A DNA stretch of 50,754 bases from Oscillospiraceae bacterium (GTDB lineage: Bacteria; Bacillota; Clostridia; Oscillospirales; CAG-272). The DNA is taken from NCBI GenBank assembly GCA_015064245.1, contig SVSQ01000003.1, forward strand, positions 1-50,754, in the 5' to 3' direction. The position numbers and the translations under genes were made by a program. The notes beneath the pieces were generated by a model that was not told the origin of the DNA, ran no database searches, and saw only the letters and a list, made by a program, of their open reading frames with translations. This document shows, in pieces, positions 6,797 through 14,547 of the stretch. Every line of letters starts with the position of its first letter. Positions within the stretch are counted from its first letter, which is position 1.

Positions 6797-7891
6797 ATGT
6801 CAAATTACGATATTTACGTTTTCACCTTATGTCTTTTGGTGTTCGTAATGCTTACCGGACTTCTCGGAACGATGCTTGTCGTTCTGCTGAAGCAGGGATT
6901 CAAGCTGATAAGAGCGGGACTTGAGGATGAAAGAATAAAGAAAGAATATATTAAAGAAGCGGAAACAAAGCGCGCTGTGACTATTATTTCTGCCGTTCTG
7001 ACCGTTATTATGCTTATTGCTATTTTCTCGGCGTTTGCGGTGTCGATGTACGTTCAGTTCGTCGGCGACGAGCCCAAGGGCGGCGTAGCCATTCCGAAGG
7101 TAGTACTGTCGGACTCCATGTCCAAAAAACGTGAGTCTAACGATTATCTTGAAAAGCACGGACTGGACGATCAATTTCAGACCTTTGACCTGATATTCAT
7201 TCGCGAGCTGCCCGGAGAATTCGAGCTGGAGCTTTACGATATCGTCGTATACGAATACGAGGATAAGCTGATAATCCACAGAATCATCGGTATCGAAGAG
7301 CCCAACGAAAAGCATCCCGATTGCCGCCACTTTTTGTTGCGCGGTGACGCGGCTAAGTTCTCGGATGAGTTTCCTGTGCTGTACGAGCAGATGAAGGCGA
7401 TCTACGAAGGTCAGAGAATACCGTTTGTCGGAAGCTTTTTCGCGTTCATGCAGTCTCCTGCGGGATATCTGTGTCTGCTTTTGATCGTTTTTGCGGTTAT
7501 CGCAACTCCTATCACGGAGAAGAAGCTTTGGGAGGCAAAGCTTGCCCGTCTGCGCGAGATAGGCTTTATCCCTGCCGAGCCCGAGCCTACCGAGGCTGAG
7601 GCAACAGAGGAAACTGCTGAAAATGATGAAAATGATGAGGAAGTTATCGAAGTCGCAAGCGACGTGGAGCCCGAAGTAACGGAACCTGTCGAAGATGCAA
7701 GCGACGCGGAGCCCGAAGTAACGGAATCCGTCGAAGACGCAAGCGATGCGGAGACCGAAGTAACGGAACCTGCCGAAGATGCAAGCGAGTCCGAACCCGA
7801 CGCAAAAGAGTCCGCAGAAGGCTCAAATGATGCTGACACCGACGAGTCTGAAGACCCCGTCGACGGGCAAAGGCAGCAGAATGGAGATTAA
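6797..7891 (+). CDS. sipW: Type I signal peptidase, SipW/ER type, with acidic repeat tail
   Basis: This membrane protease should remove the signal peptides of the two flanking secreted proteins. Catalytic motifs are VLSDSMS (Ser107), IIHRIIGI with His161 in place of the Lys of bacterial-type enzymes, and FLLRGDA (Asp184). That Ser-His set marks the archaeal/ER-type SipW group. Three membrane helices are visible (about 7-31, 60-88, 221-239), placing the catalytic domain outside. The positive residues after helix 3 suggest that the tail is cytoplasmic. Residues 260-364 are very acidic and contain tandem 14-residue repeats of the ASDxEPEVTExxED type, which is unusual for the family. The 364-residue length is long for SipW because of this tail. 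Confidence 0.9.
   Translation: MSNYDIYVFTLCLLVFVMLTGLLGTMLVVLLKQGFKLIRAGLEDERIKKEYIKEAETKRAVTIISAVLTVIMLIAIFSAFAVSMYVQFVGDEPKGGVAIPKVVLSDSMSKKRESNDYLEKHGLDDQFQTFDLIFIRELPGEFELELYDIVVYEYEDKLIIHRIIGIEEPNEKHPDCRHFLLRGDAAKFSDEFPVLYEQMKAIYEGQRIPFVGSFFAFMQSPAGYLCLLLIVFAVIATPITEKKLWEAKLARLREIGFIPAEPEPTEAEATEETAENDENDEEVIEVASDVEPEVTEPVEDASDAEPEVTESVEDASDAETEVTEPAEDASESEPDAKESAEGSNDADTDESEDPVDGQRQQNGD
7655..7822 (+). repeat. 42-bp tandem repeat in the sipW tail
   Basis: Units at 7655-7696, 7697-7738 and 7739-7780 are close copies encoding 14 residues each. 7781-7822 is a degenerate fourth. Being a multiple of 3, gain or loss of units keeps the reading frame. Confidence 0.88.
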
Positions 7892-7892
7892 A

Positions 7893-9038
7893 ATGGGAAG
7901 AAGAAGTCTTTTTCTTGCGATCATGGCTATCTTTTCCATATTCACTCTTCTGACGACCTCGGGCGTTGTTGCCGCGTGGGTGTACGGAACCCCCGTAGAG
8001 CCTTACGAATCGCAGATGACGGTATCTCTCGGTAGCTTTGATCACAATAAACTATACGTACTGAATATCTCGGATCCGTATTCGTCCTCCGGCTATTCAA
8101 GCGCGGATATGGAGAAGGTCTCCGACCTTAACGTCAGCGTTGACGCGACGCTGAATTCAGCCTCGTCGTCATCAGTCAGCTTCGACGTCACTATCTATAA
8201 CGGCTCGGATCTGACCTATTATTACAACGAAACGGAAACTGTTTCCGCAGATAATAACAATATCGCCTACACCGTAAGCGGTATAGAGCAAAAGGATAGC
8301 ATAGGTCCGGAGGAGAGCAAGACCGTAACGGTGACCTTTACATTCAAAAACGGCGCGAGCACAAACGATCCCTCGATCTCGGCTGAATTGCATTTCAATT
8401 TCGTTCTTGACAAGGATTCCATCGGTATCGTGGTCGCAAGAACCGCGGTCGACCGTTTCAGAGAGATCCTTAACAACGTGGTCGCGGCGAATTCTTACGA
8501 GACCCTTGAAAATGCTATGAATAATCGTTCGGGTTGGGACAAGGAATCGGCCGTTACTTATATCGGTAACGTTTACGGCTCAGGCTCGACCGACTCCACA
8601 GCGGTGAAAAATTTGTTCGGTAATGAATTTATGATGATGGATCTGGACGGAGACGGAAAGCCCGAAGAGATCACCATGATGATAAAACGTGAAAATCTGG
8701 ACGGAAACAACGCAACGGGTGACTCTTACACCTATAGAGACGGACGTAATAACGTTACTGTAAGCGGCGTTGAAATGACGGTCTACATAACCTCCGTGAA
8801 ATTCGAAGAGGAGAACATATCAAGGGGAGAAGATATCGTGGTCTACGTCGCAACGTTCACCAAATTGCCCGGCGCGACGGAGTGGATTGAACTCGTTCCT
8901 CTTACAAGCGGTATGGCTCCCGCGAACAGCTACACCTACGGAGATAACTGGGGCGACGCGGACTCCTTCAATACCAACAAGTGGGAATCGGACAGCGGCG
9001 ATACTCTGACGGAGCTGGTAATAGCGGCTATCTCATAA
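7893..9038 (+). CDS. Second SipW-dependent secreted protein, TasA-like
   Basis: A 381-residue secreted protein with an N-terminal hydrophobic segment ending GVVAAWVYG, the same type of SipW cleavage region as the first protein of the operon. The first ~150 mature residues are beta-rich with many Ser, Asp and Asn residues, consistent with a TasA/camelysin-like module. A helix (DRFREILNNVV) follows, then a domain with DLDGDGKPEE, a calcium-binding DxDxDG loop, and a further beta domain. The start at 7893 has GGAG with 6-nt spacing. The reading frame runs upstream inside sipW to 7779, but those starts lack a ribosome site. It follows the sipW stop by one base, so translation is probably coupled. 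A strong terminator follows. Confidence 0.78.
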   Translation: MGRRSLFLAIMAIFSIFTLLTTSGVVAAWVYGTPVEPYESQMTVSLGSFDHNKLYVLNISDPYSSSGYSSADMEKVSDLNVSVDATLNSASSSSVSFDVTIYNGSDLTYYYNETETVSADNNNIAYTVSGIEQKDSIGPEESKTVTVTFTFKNGASTNDPSISAELHFNFVLDKDSIGIVVARTAVDRFREILNNVVAANSYETLENAMNNRSGWDKESAVTYIGNVYGSGSTDSTAVKNLFGNEFMMMDLDGDGKPEEITMMIKRENLDGNNATGDSYTYRDGRNNVTVSGVEMTVYITSVKFEEENISRGEDIVVYVATFTKLPGATEWIELVPLTSGMAPANSYTYGDNWGDADSFNTNKWESDSGDTLTELVIAAIS

Positions 9039-9101
9039 CGTTTTGAGATCGATACGGCACGCAAAAGATTAGTTACCCGATCATATTCTGATAAAAAAAT
9101 A

Positions 9102-9138
9102 ACGCTCGGAGAGAACGAATGTTCCTCCGAGCGTTTTT
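9102..9138 (+). terminator. Bidirectional intrinsic terminator
   Basis: ACGCTCGGAG and CTCCGAGCGT pair around an inner AGAAC/GTTC stem, with A and T runs on the flanks. It ends the sipW operon and, in reverse, the glycerophosphodiesterase gene. Confidence 0.9.
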
Positions 9139-9152
9139 GCTTTTGCTTTGAA

Positions 9153-9959
9153 TCAGTGATTTACCTTGCGTTTCTTGGGCAGTCCCTCGCAGATATAGGA
9201 GTCGAACTTATCCGCGCACTTGCTCCATTCGTCCGCTGTGCGAACGGTCCAAGCCATTACGGGGATATTGAATACCTTTCTGCAGATGACCACGGAAAGC
9301 TTTGCGGGATATTTGTGATCGTAAGCGATGAAGTCCGGCTTTGCGATGCAGTTCGTCAGCAGATGCTCTATTGCGAAATGAGTGGGAGACTTCTTCTCCG
9401 TCTGCATGAACGCCGTGGAAAGCTGACCTCTTACGATGTCGGGACGGCAATCCTTGAACCACTTCAGTATCAGCGGATTGAAGGACTCGACGCAGTAATC
9501 TCCGCGGTACTCGTCCAGTATCTCCGCCGTTATGGGGGCGACGGAAACGTCTCCGCTCTCTCCCTTGAGCTCGACTATCAGCGGTACTTTACCGTCTATT
9601 ACCTTCAGCGCCTCTTCAAGGGTGGGGATACCGTACTCTGCCAGCTCCTCAGCCGTCAGCTCGCAGACCGTCTTGGTCTCGCCGAAGAGTCTGAAAAGCG
9701 TGTAGTCGTGGAAGACTACCGCCTGTCCGTCCGCGCTGAGCTGAACGTCCAGCTCGATGCCGTAGCCGTTCTCAACTGCTTTTTCAAAGGCTTCTATCGT
9801 GTTTTCGACTACCTTCCCGCCGTGCATACCTCTGTGAGCGAACACCTTGCCGTAAAATGGCGAGATGTCGGGGCGGTCCTTGAGACGGGGACATATAGCC
9901 GTCAGATACGCGGCTGTCGCGCCTGCCGCTGCCGCTACCATCATTATTTTCTTTTTCAT
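9153..9959 (-). CDS. Glycerophosphodiester phosphodiesterase family protein
   Basis: GDPD enzymes hydrolyse glycerophosphodiesters from lipid or teichoic acid turnover to glycerol 3-phosphate and an alcohol. The conserved set is present: AHRGMHG (His42, Arg43), ENTIEAF, IELDVQLS (Glu69, Asp71) and VVFHDYTL (His84), in a ~235-residue TIM barrel. An N-terminal hydrophobic stretch (about 4-22) suggests a membrane anchor facing outside. Its product is 268 residues, a usual length. The start has AAAGGA followed by GGTCA, a leader pattern shared with several other genes here. The MFS transporter gene lies upstream on the same strand with about 145 bp of repetitive DNA between; co-transcription is possible. 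Confidence 0.92.
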   Translation of the reverse strand: MKKKIMMVAAAAGATAAYLTAICPRLKDRPDISPFYGKVFAHRGMHGGKVVENTIEAFEKAVENGYGIELDVQLSADGQAVVFHDYTLFRLFGETKTVCELTAEELAEYGIPTLEEALKVIDGKVPLIVELKGESGDVSVAPITAEILDEYRGDYCVESFNPLILKWFKDCRPDIVRGQLSTAFMQTEKKSPTHFAIEHLLTNCIAKPDFIAYDHKYPAKLSVVICRKVFNIPVMAWTVRTADEWSKCADKFDSYICEGLPKKRKVNH

Positions 9960-10007
9960 ATAATTCTGACCATTTCCTTTCTTGATCGATCGGACTGTTT
10001 ATTCCGT

Positions 10008-10137
10008 TTTTTCTGTACTTTCAGATTTCTGCAGTACTTTTTGTGTTTTCTGTACTTTCTGTACTTTCAGATTTCTGCAGTATTCTTTGTGTTTTCTGTA
10101 TTTTTCAGATTTTTTCTGTATCTTCTGTACTTTCAGG
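10008..10137. repeat. Slippage-prone pyrimidine tandem repeat
   Basis: Two close copies of a ~45-bp unit (TTTCTGTACTTTCAGATTTC, then a variable TGCAGTA-TTTGTGTTTTC part) and two shorter degenerate ones lie between the phosphodiesterase start and the transporter stop. They overlap the last codons of the transporter gene (to 10105), which end in the related peptide ENPESTEDTEKI. Confidence 0.8.
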
Positions 10138-11418
10138 ATTTTCCTTGTTTTGCGTAAGACTTTCGGGAGAGGCTTCGCCGTGGCGGACGAATAACATGGT
10201 TACTATTGCCGCCGCGAGGAACATTCCCGCGTAAGGGAAGAGCAGCTCGAAGCTGATATTGAAGGCTTGGTTGAAGGCGTCGAACATTATTCCCGTCAGA
10301 ACAGGTGTGGCGATCTGTGCCGCCATTGAGAACGTATAATAAAGCCCTGTGTACTTTCCAACGTCCGCGCCTCTGCTCATCTCCACTACCATAGGGTAGG
10401 AGTTGACGTTTATCGCCGCCCAGGATATACCTATGAGCGCGAAGAGCAGGTAGAGAACGGGCGTATATCCTCGGATGAAGGATGTAATGCTTACCGCTGT
10501 GAACAGTACGCCGAGAGAACTGATGATGGTCTTTTTGCGTCCGAGCTTATTTGAAAGTATTCCGATGGGCACGAAGCTGATCAGCGCAACTATGCTTGCA
10601 AAGAGCATAGGCTTTGAATACGCTCCGTTCGTAAGTCCCCAGATATCCTCGGCATATCTTGAATAGTTCGTTTCGATCGCGCTGTACGCCATGTACCAGA
10701 GGAATACGCTGACCAGCAGGATGAACAGACTCTTTCTCTCGCCGCCCGCTATCTTTATTCCCTGGTTTTCCCTTGCGATGCGCTCCTCTTCCGTCTCCAC
10801 GTCCGGCGGCATCTGAGCCACCAGCTTGTTTTCGTCAACGGTGAAGAACATCACCACCAGGCTTACGAGCATAAACAGCGCCACGATGGTAAAGAGCTCG
10901 TTATAATGGCTTTCACCGCCGAGAAGTATCGTCATTCCTTGGATGAAGATAAGTCCGACAGCGCCCATGAGGTTTATGACTGCGTTGCCCGCCGCGCGAA
11001 GAGGCTTGGGTGTTACGTCCGGCATGAGGGCTACCGCAGGAGATCTGTAAAAGCTCATCGCCAGCAGAAGTCCGCCCACCGCTATAAAATACGCGATTAT
11101 CGATTTTTTAGCGAACGCGATAGGCATTACCAGCATAAAGACTACGGAGACCACCGTTCCGATGATAATGAACGGCATTCTTTTACCGATCCTCGTGTTG
11201 ACACGGTCTGAGAGGGAGCCGAAAAATGGCAGCAAAAACAAAGCTGTTACGTTATCCAGTGACATTATGATATTTATGACGAACTCCTTATCGTTTCCGA
11301 TCAGCTCTCTGAGCATAAGCGGCACTTCGTTGTTGTATAACTGCCAGAACGCCGATATCGTCATAAACGCAAGACCGATGAGCGCGGTCCTTCTGTAATC
11401 CAGCTTAGTTGTTTGCAA
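10105..11418 (-). CDS. MFS transporter, SLC45/GPH-like sugar transporter
   Basis: A 437-residue inner-membrane transporter with about 12 hydrophobic helices in two bundles. Loop 2-3 has the MFS signature variant GSLSDRVNTRIGKR, and a matching SNKLGRKKT lies in the second half. The N-terminal FWQLYNNEVPLML pattern is typical of the MFS subgroup near SLC45 and glycoside-pentoside-hexuronide carriers, which suggests sugar or glycoside transport with protons or cations. The substrate is not readable from sequence. A hydrophilic loop (about 205-225) separates the halves. The C-terminal tail is acidic, repetitive, and encoded by a DNA repeat. A plausible promoter (TTGAAA, 16 bp, TAAAAT) lies upstream on the minus strand. 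Confidence 0.85.
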   Translation of the reverse strand: MQTTKLDYRRTALIGLAFMTISAFWQLYNNEVPLMLRELIGNDKEFVINIIMSLDNVTALFLLPFFGSLSDRVNTRIGKRMPFIIIGTVVSVVFMLVMPIAFAKKSIIAYFIAVGGLLLAMSFYRSPAVALMPDVTPKPLRAAGNAVINLMGAVGLIFIQGMTILLGGESHYNELFTIVALFMLVSLVVMFFTVDENKLVAQMPPDVETEEERIARENQGIKIAGGERKSLFILLVSVFLWYMAYSAIETNYSRYAEDIWGLTNGAYSKPMLFASIVALISFVPIGILSNKLGRKKTIISSLGVLFTAVSITSFIRGYTPVLYLLFALIGISWAAINVNSYPMVVEMSRGADVGKYTGLYYTFSMAAQIATPVLTGIMFDAFNQAFNISFELLFPYAGMFLAAAIVTMLFVRHGEASPESLTQNKENPESTEDTEKI

Positions 11419-11478
11419 TTTCTTTTACTGAACCCCCGTGGTTAAAAAATACAGAATATAAAAATACATTCAAATATA

Positions 11479-11506
11479 TTTTATCACATTTGCAGTAAAT
11501 TTCAAC
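11479..11506 (-). promoter_or_regulatory. Probable promoter of the MFS transporter gene
   Basis: On the minus strand TTGAAA (11506-11501) and TAAAAT (11484-11479) are 16 bp apart in an AT-rich stretch. The rest of 11419-11649 shows no gene. Confidence 0.5.
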
Positions 11507-11649
11507 AACAATTTGTAAACACTTGAATATATATTATTTAACACGGTTTAAGTGTTGTGATTTTCGATAAAAAACACAAAAGCGTTTTTTCGATAATTTG
11601 GCTAATATCTAAAATATATCCCCGTTTTTGGGAAAAAATTCAAAAATAC

Positions 11650-11678
11650 TTGACAAATATGGAAAAAAGTGATATAAT
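11650..11678 (+). promoter_or_regulatory. Consensus sigma-A promoter of the feo operon
   Basis: TTGACA (11650-11655), a 17-bp spacer and TATAAT (11673-11678) match the consensus. The first operator-like palindrome begins 8 bp downstream, so it covers the transcription start. Confidence 0.9.
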
Positions 11679-11685
11679 ACACTAT

Positions 11686-11701
11686 GTTAGCAGAGGCTAA
11701 C
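11686..11701 (+). promoter_or_regulatory. Operator-like palindrome 1 (GTTAGC-N4-GCTAAC)
   Basis: GTTAGC AGAG GCTAAC lies at the expected start site of the feo transcript. It resembles the inner core of DtxR/IdeR-type iron-repressor boxes. The regulator identity is inferred from the iron-uptake genes it controls. Confidence 0.7.
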
Positions 11702-11716
11702 TCGGCGTATAGGTTA

Positions 11717-11732
11717 GTTAGCCGACGCTAAT
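11717..11732 (+). promoter_or_regulatory. Operator-like palindrome 2 (GTTAGC-N4-GCTAAT)
   Basis: GTTAGC CGAC GCTAAT lies 31 bp after the first copy, about three helical turns, in the feo leader. One arm base departs from the other copies. Confidence 0.68.
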
Positions 11733-11784
11733 TCCACAGCGGATCGCGTAAGCGTAAGCAGAAAAATAAAACGAGGAAACGTCA

Positions 11785-11997
11785 ATGAATTTAAAGGATG
11801 CTATTGAAGGAAAAGAATATACGATCCGTCAGATCGATACGGATGACGAAGAGCTCAACGCATTCCTTTTCTCTCTCGGATGCTACAGCGGAGAGATGAT
11901 CACCGTCGTTCGCAGAATGAAGGGCGGCTGTATCGTAGCGATCAAGGACGCAAGATATAATATCGATAATCAGCTTGCAGAGGCTATAATAGTTTGA
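11785..11997 (+). CDS. feoA: Ferrous iron transport protein A (FeoA)
   Basis: FeoA is a small cytosolic SH3-fold protein that assists the FeoB ferrous-iron permease. The 70-residue product has the family layout: LKDAIEGKEYTIRQI, a short helix after it, LGCYSGEMITVVRRM (the typical LG(M)xxGxxIxVxxxxP region, here ending in MKGG), and a final strand with NIDNQLAEAIIV. GAGG with about 7 nt spacing precedes the ATG. It is first in the operon feoA-feoB-Cys-rich protein, under a consensus promoter with two operator-like palindromes, so iron repression is expected. Confidence 0.9.
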   Translation: MNLKDAIEGKEYTIRQIDTDDEELNAFLFSLGCYSGEMITVVRRMKGGCIVAIKDARYNIDNQLAEAIIV

Positions 11998-12063
11998 TCC
12001 CCGCGGCGGGCGGAGCTATAACGAGGCTATGCTTTTAATGCAAGCGATTATTTTTGGATCGAA

Positions 12064-12079
12064 GTTAGCCGCCGCTAAC
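12064..12079 (+). promoter_or_regulatory. Operator-like palindrome 3, between feoA and feoB
   Basis: GTTAGC CGCC GCTAAC is a perfect 6-bp-arm copy of the palindrome at the feo promoter, but in the feoA-feoB gap, 60 bp before the feoB start. It could be a second repression or roadblock site. I see no clear promoter of its own. Confidence 0.7.
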
Positions 12080-12138
12080 TCTGAATAATTAACCGTAAAC
12101 CATATCCGATAAGGATCAAAAAAACAGGAGGATATCCA

Positions 12139-14151
12139 ATGAAAGTTGCCCTTACAGGTAACCCCAACTCAGGAAAAACAACAATGTTCAACGCTCTGAC
12201 CGGCTCAAGCGAGAAGGTCGGAAACTGGGCGGGCGTTACCGTCGATAAGAAGGAGCACCCCATCAGATCGAAATACGCGGGTAAAGAACAGCTGATCGCA
12301 GTTGACCTTCCCGGCGCCTACTCCATGTCTCCCTTCACCAGCGAGGAGAGCATAACGAGCGCTTACGTCAAGCAAGAGAGCCCCGACGTTATCATCAACA
12401 TCGTGGACGCCACCAATCTCAGCAGAAGCCTTTTCTTTACCACACAGCTTCTGGAGCTGGGGATTCCCATGGTGGTCGCGCTGAATAAGAGCGACATCAA
12501 CGCAAAAAAGGAGACCGAGATCGACGTTGCGGCGCTGTCCGCAAAGCTGGGATGTCCCGTTATCACCACGGTATCCACGTCGTCCAAGGGACTCAAGGCT
12601 CTGGTCGATGCGGCGATCGCCCGCGTTGGAGCGGAGCAGAAGGCTCCTTACGTCCAGAAGGACACCGATACGGAGAGCAGAGAGGCGGTGGCTCAGGCTG
12701 ACCGCGACCGCTTTGAATTCGTAAACGGTATAGTAAAGGAAGTAGAGAAGCGTAAGGTCCTCACCAAGGACAGAAACGCAGGGGACAAGATCGACGCCGT
12801 TCTCACGAACAAATGGCTGGGTATTCCGATCTTCGCTCTGGTTATGTGGGCGGTGTTCTGGATATCTCAGGCAGGTCCCGGCGTGTGGCTCTCCGAGGGT
12901 CTTGACGTAGGGGAAACTCATCTCTGGGGACTGGTCGACTGCATCGGCTGGTTCAAGGAGATCGTCGCGGGCTGGCTCGAGGGCGCTCACGACATCATTC
13001 AGGCTATCATACTCGAGGGTATAATCGAGGGTGTTGCCGCGGTCGTCGGATTTTTGCCCCTGGTAATGGTGATGTACTTTCTCATAGCTCTTCTTGAGGA
13101 TTGCGGTTATATGTCCAGAGCTACGGTAGTTCTCGACCCCATCTTTAAGAAAGTCGGACTTTCCGGTAAGTCCGTTATCCCCTTCATCATCGGAACGGGC
13201 TGCGCTATTCCCGGAGTTATGGCGTGCCGTACCATCCGTAACGAGAGAGAAAGACGCGCTACCGCGATGTTGGCTCCCTTTATGCCCTGCGGCGCAAAGC
13301 TTCCCGTTATCTCCCTTTTTGCGGGAGCGTTCTTCGATAACGCCGAATGGGTGGGTACGGTGATGTACTTCGTCGGTATAATCATCATTCTCCTGTGCGC
13401 TCTGCTCGTCAATAAGCTCACGGGCTTTAACGGCAAAAGATCCTTCTTTATCATAGAGCTTCCCGAGTATAAGATCCCGTCCTTCGTTCAGGCTTTCAAG
13501 TCCATGTGTCAGAGAGGATGGTCCTACATAGTCAAGGCGGGTACTGTTATCCTCGTTTGTAACTTCGTGGTATATATGATGCAGACCTACGGCTGGAACT
13601 TCAAGGCGGTCGAGGATCCTGCGGACTCCATACTCGCGGCTGTCGCTACACCTATCGCGTACGTTATCGCTCCTATCGTCGGCGTTGCTCTCTGGCAGCT
13701 GGCGGCGGCGGCAGTCACGGGCTTTATTGCAAAGGAGTGCGTCGTTTCGACTCTGGCTACGGTATTTATGTTCGAGCATCTCATCAACGAGGAGCTTGAG
13801 GCTGTCGGCTCTATAGGCGCCGCTAATATGGGCGGTATCTCCGTGGCGGCAGGACTTGCGTTCCTTATGTTCAACCTCTTTACTCCTCCTTGCTTTGCCG
13901 CTATCGGCGCGATGAACGCCGAAATGAAGAGCGCGAAGTGGCTTTGGGCAGGTATCGGACTTCAATTTTCGGTTGGATATACGGTAGGATTTCTCGTTTT
14001 CTTCTTCGGAACGCTCTTTACGGGCGGAAGCTTCGGCGCGGCTTGGATGCCTGTTCTCGGATGGTGCATCGTGGCTGCTATCGCCGCTCTGTTTACTGTC
14101 TTGATAATCAGAAAAAATAAAGAGCTCAAAGAGCTCAAAGAGCTCAAGTAG
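12139..14151 (+). CDS. feoB: Ferrous iron transport protein B (FeoB)
   Basis: FeoB is the inner-membrane ferrous-iron permease with an N-terminal GTPase. The G domain shows G1 GNPNSGKTT (7-15), G3 DLPG and G4 NKSD. A helical regulatory segment follows to about 220, then the permease with Gate motifs around the conserved cysteines (IIGTGCAIPGVMACRT and APFMPCGAKLPV), and a second gate block with GFIAKECVVSTLA. Length (670) is at the short end of the family range. AGGAGG-like GGAGG precedes the ATG. The last codons are encoded by a 9-bp tandem repeat giving KELKELKELK, and the stop itself is created by a variant of the repeat unit. Confidence 0.96.
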   Translation: MKVALTGNPNSGKTTMFNALTGSSEKVGNWAGVTVDKKEHPIRSKYAGKEQLIAVDLPGAYSMSPFTSEESITSAYVKQESPDVIINIVDATNLSRSLFFTTQLLELGIPMVVALNKSDINAKKETEIDVAALSAKLGCPVITTVSTSSKGLKALVDAAIARVGAEQKAPYVQKDTDTESREAVAQADRDRFEFVNGIVKEVEKRKVLTKDRNAGDKIDAVLTNKWLGIPIFALVMWAVFWISQAGPGVWLSEGLDVGETHLWGLVDCIGWFKEIVAGWLEGAHDIIQAIILEGIIEGVAAVVGFLPLVMVMYFLIALLEDCGYMSRATVVLDPIFKKVGLSGKSVIPFIIGTGCAIPGVMACRTIRNERERRATAMLAPFMPCGAKLPVISLFAGAFFDNAEWVGTVMYFVGIIIILLCALLVNKLTGFNGKRSFFIIELPEYKIPSFVQAFKSMCQRGWSYIVKAGTVILVCNFVVYMMQTYGWNFKAVEDPADSILAAVATPIAYVIAPIVGVALWQLAAAAVTGFIAKECVVSTLATVFMFEHLINEELEAVGSIGAANMGGISVAAGLAFLMFNLFTPPCFAAIGAMNAEMKSAKWLWAGIGLQFSVGYTVGFLVFFFGTLFTGGSFGAAWMPVLGWCIVAAIAALFTVLIIRKNKELKELKELK

Positions 14152-14190
14152 CTCAAGTAGCTCAAGTAGCTCAAGTAGCTCAAGTAGCTC
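14119..14190 (+). repeat. 9-bp tandem repeat spanning the feoB stop
   Basis: Three AAAGAGCTC units (Lys-Glu-Leu codons) are followed by five AAGTAGCTC units. The change introduces TAG in frame, ending feoB at 14151. Later units are non-coding. A degenerate AAAAAAGCTC follows. Confidence 0.9.
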
Positions 14191-14244
14191 AAAAAAGCTC
14201 AAAGCTGCGTAAGCCTTGAGCTGATGAAAGGAAATTATTGCGCT

Positions 14245-14430
14245 ATGAATCCAACTGATATTATTGCTATCGCCGCCATCGTTCTCATCGTGGGACTTGC
14301 AGTGTTCTATATCGTACGCGCAAAAAAGCGCGGGCAGAAGTGCATTGGCTGTCCCTACGCTAAACAATGCTCCGGCAAGTGCGGGCAGAATCCGCCCCGC
14401 GGCGGTGAGGACTCTCCCGCCGGTAAATAA
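14245..14430 (+). CDS. FeoB-associated Cys-rich membrane protein
   Basis: A 61-residue protein of the small family found after feoB in Firmicutes. It has one membrane helix (about 4-24, DIIAIAAIVLIVGLAVFYIV), a basic cluster (RAKKRGQK), and a cysteine-rich tail CIGCPYAKQCSGKCG that may bind iron or an iron-sulfur cluster. It probably works with FeoB at the membrane, taking the place of FeoC. An in-frame ATG at 14224 exists, but the AAAGGA between the two ATGs better serves 14245 (about 12 nt away). It ends just before a strong terminator that closes the feo operon. Confidence 0.85.
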   Translation: MNPTDIIAIAAIVLIVGLAVFYIVRAKKRGQKCIGCPYAKQCSGKCGQNPPRGGEDSPAGK

Positions 14431-14438
14431 ACAGCTCT

Positions 14439-14478
14439 TCCGAGGACAGATACCGTCTGTCCTCGGAATTATAATTTT
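14439..14478 (+). terminator. Intrinsic terminator of the feo operon
   Basis: TTCCGAGGACAGA and TCTGTCCTCGGAA pair perfectly around TACCG and are followed by TTATAATTTTT. Confidence 0.92.
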
Positions 14479-14485
14479 TCAAAAC

Positions 14486-14515
14486 AAAAAACCGTTGGAG
14501 AACCAACGGTTTTTA
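14486..14515 (-). terminator. Intrinsic terminator of rplJ-rplL
   Basis: AAAAACCGTTGG and CCAACGGTTTTT pair around a 4-nt loop, with T runs on both strands. It lies 33 bp after the rplL stop on the minus strand and faces the feo terminator. Confidence 0.88.
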
Positions 14516-14547
14516 TTGTTGCTTTGTAAGAAGTAAGTAGTTTTAAA

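Noticed and set aside
7411..7839. Ser/Ala-rich ORF antisense to the sipW tail
   Set aside because: The repeat pattern simply mirrors the 42-bp units. There is no ribosome site.
11679..11784. Riboswitch in the feo leader
   Set aside because: The leader is short and its structure is explained by the two operator palindromes. No known aptamer pattern is visible.
12205..14367. 720-codon ORF antisense to feoB
   Set aside because: It is a shadow of a high-GC-third-position gene. Its composition is random, and feoB is certain.
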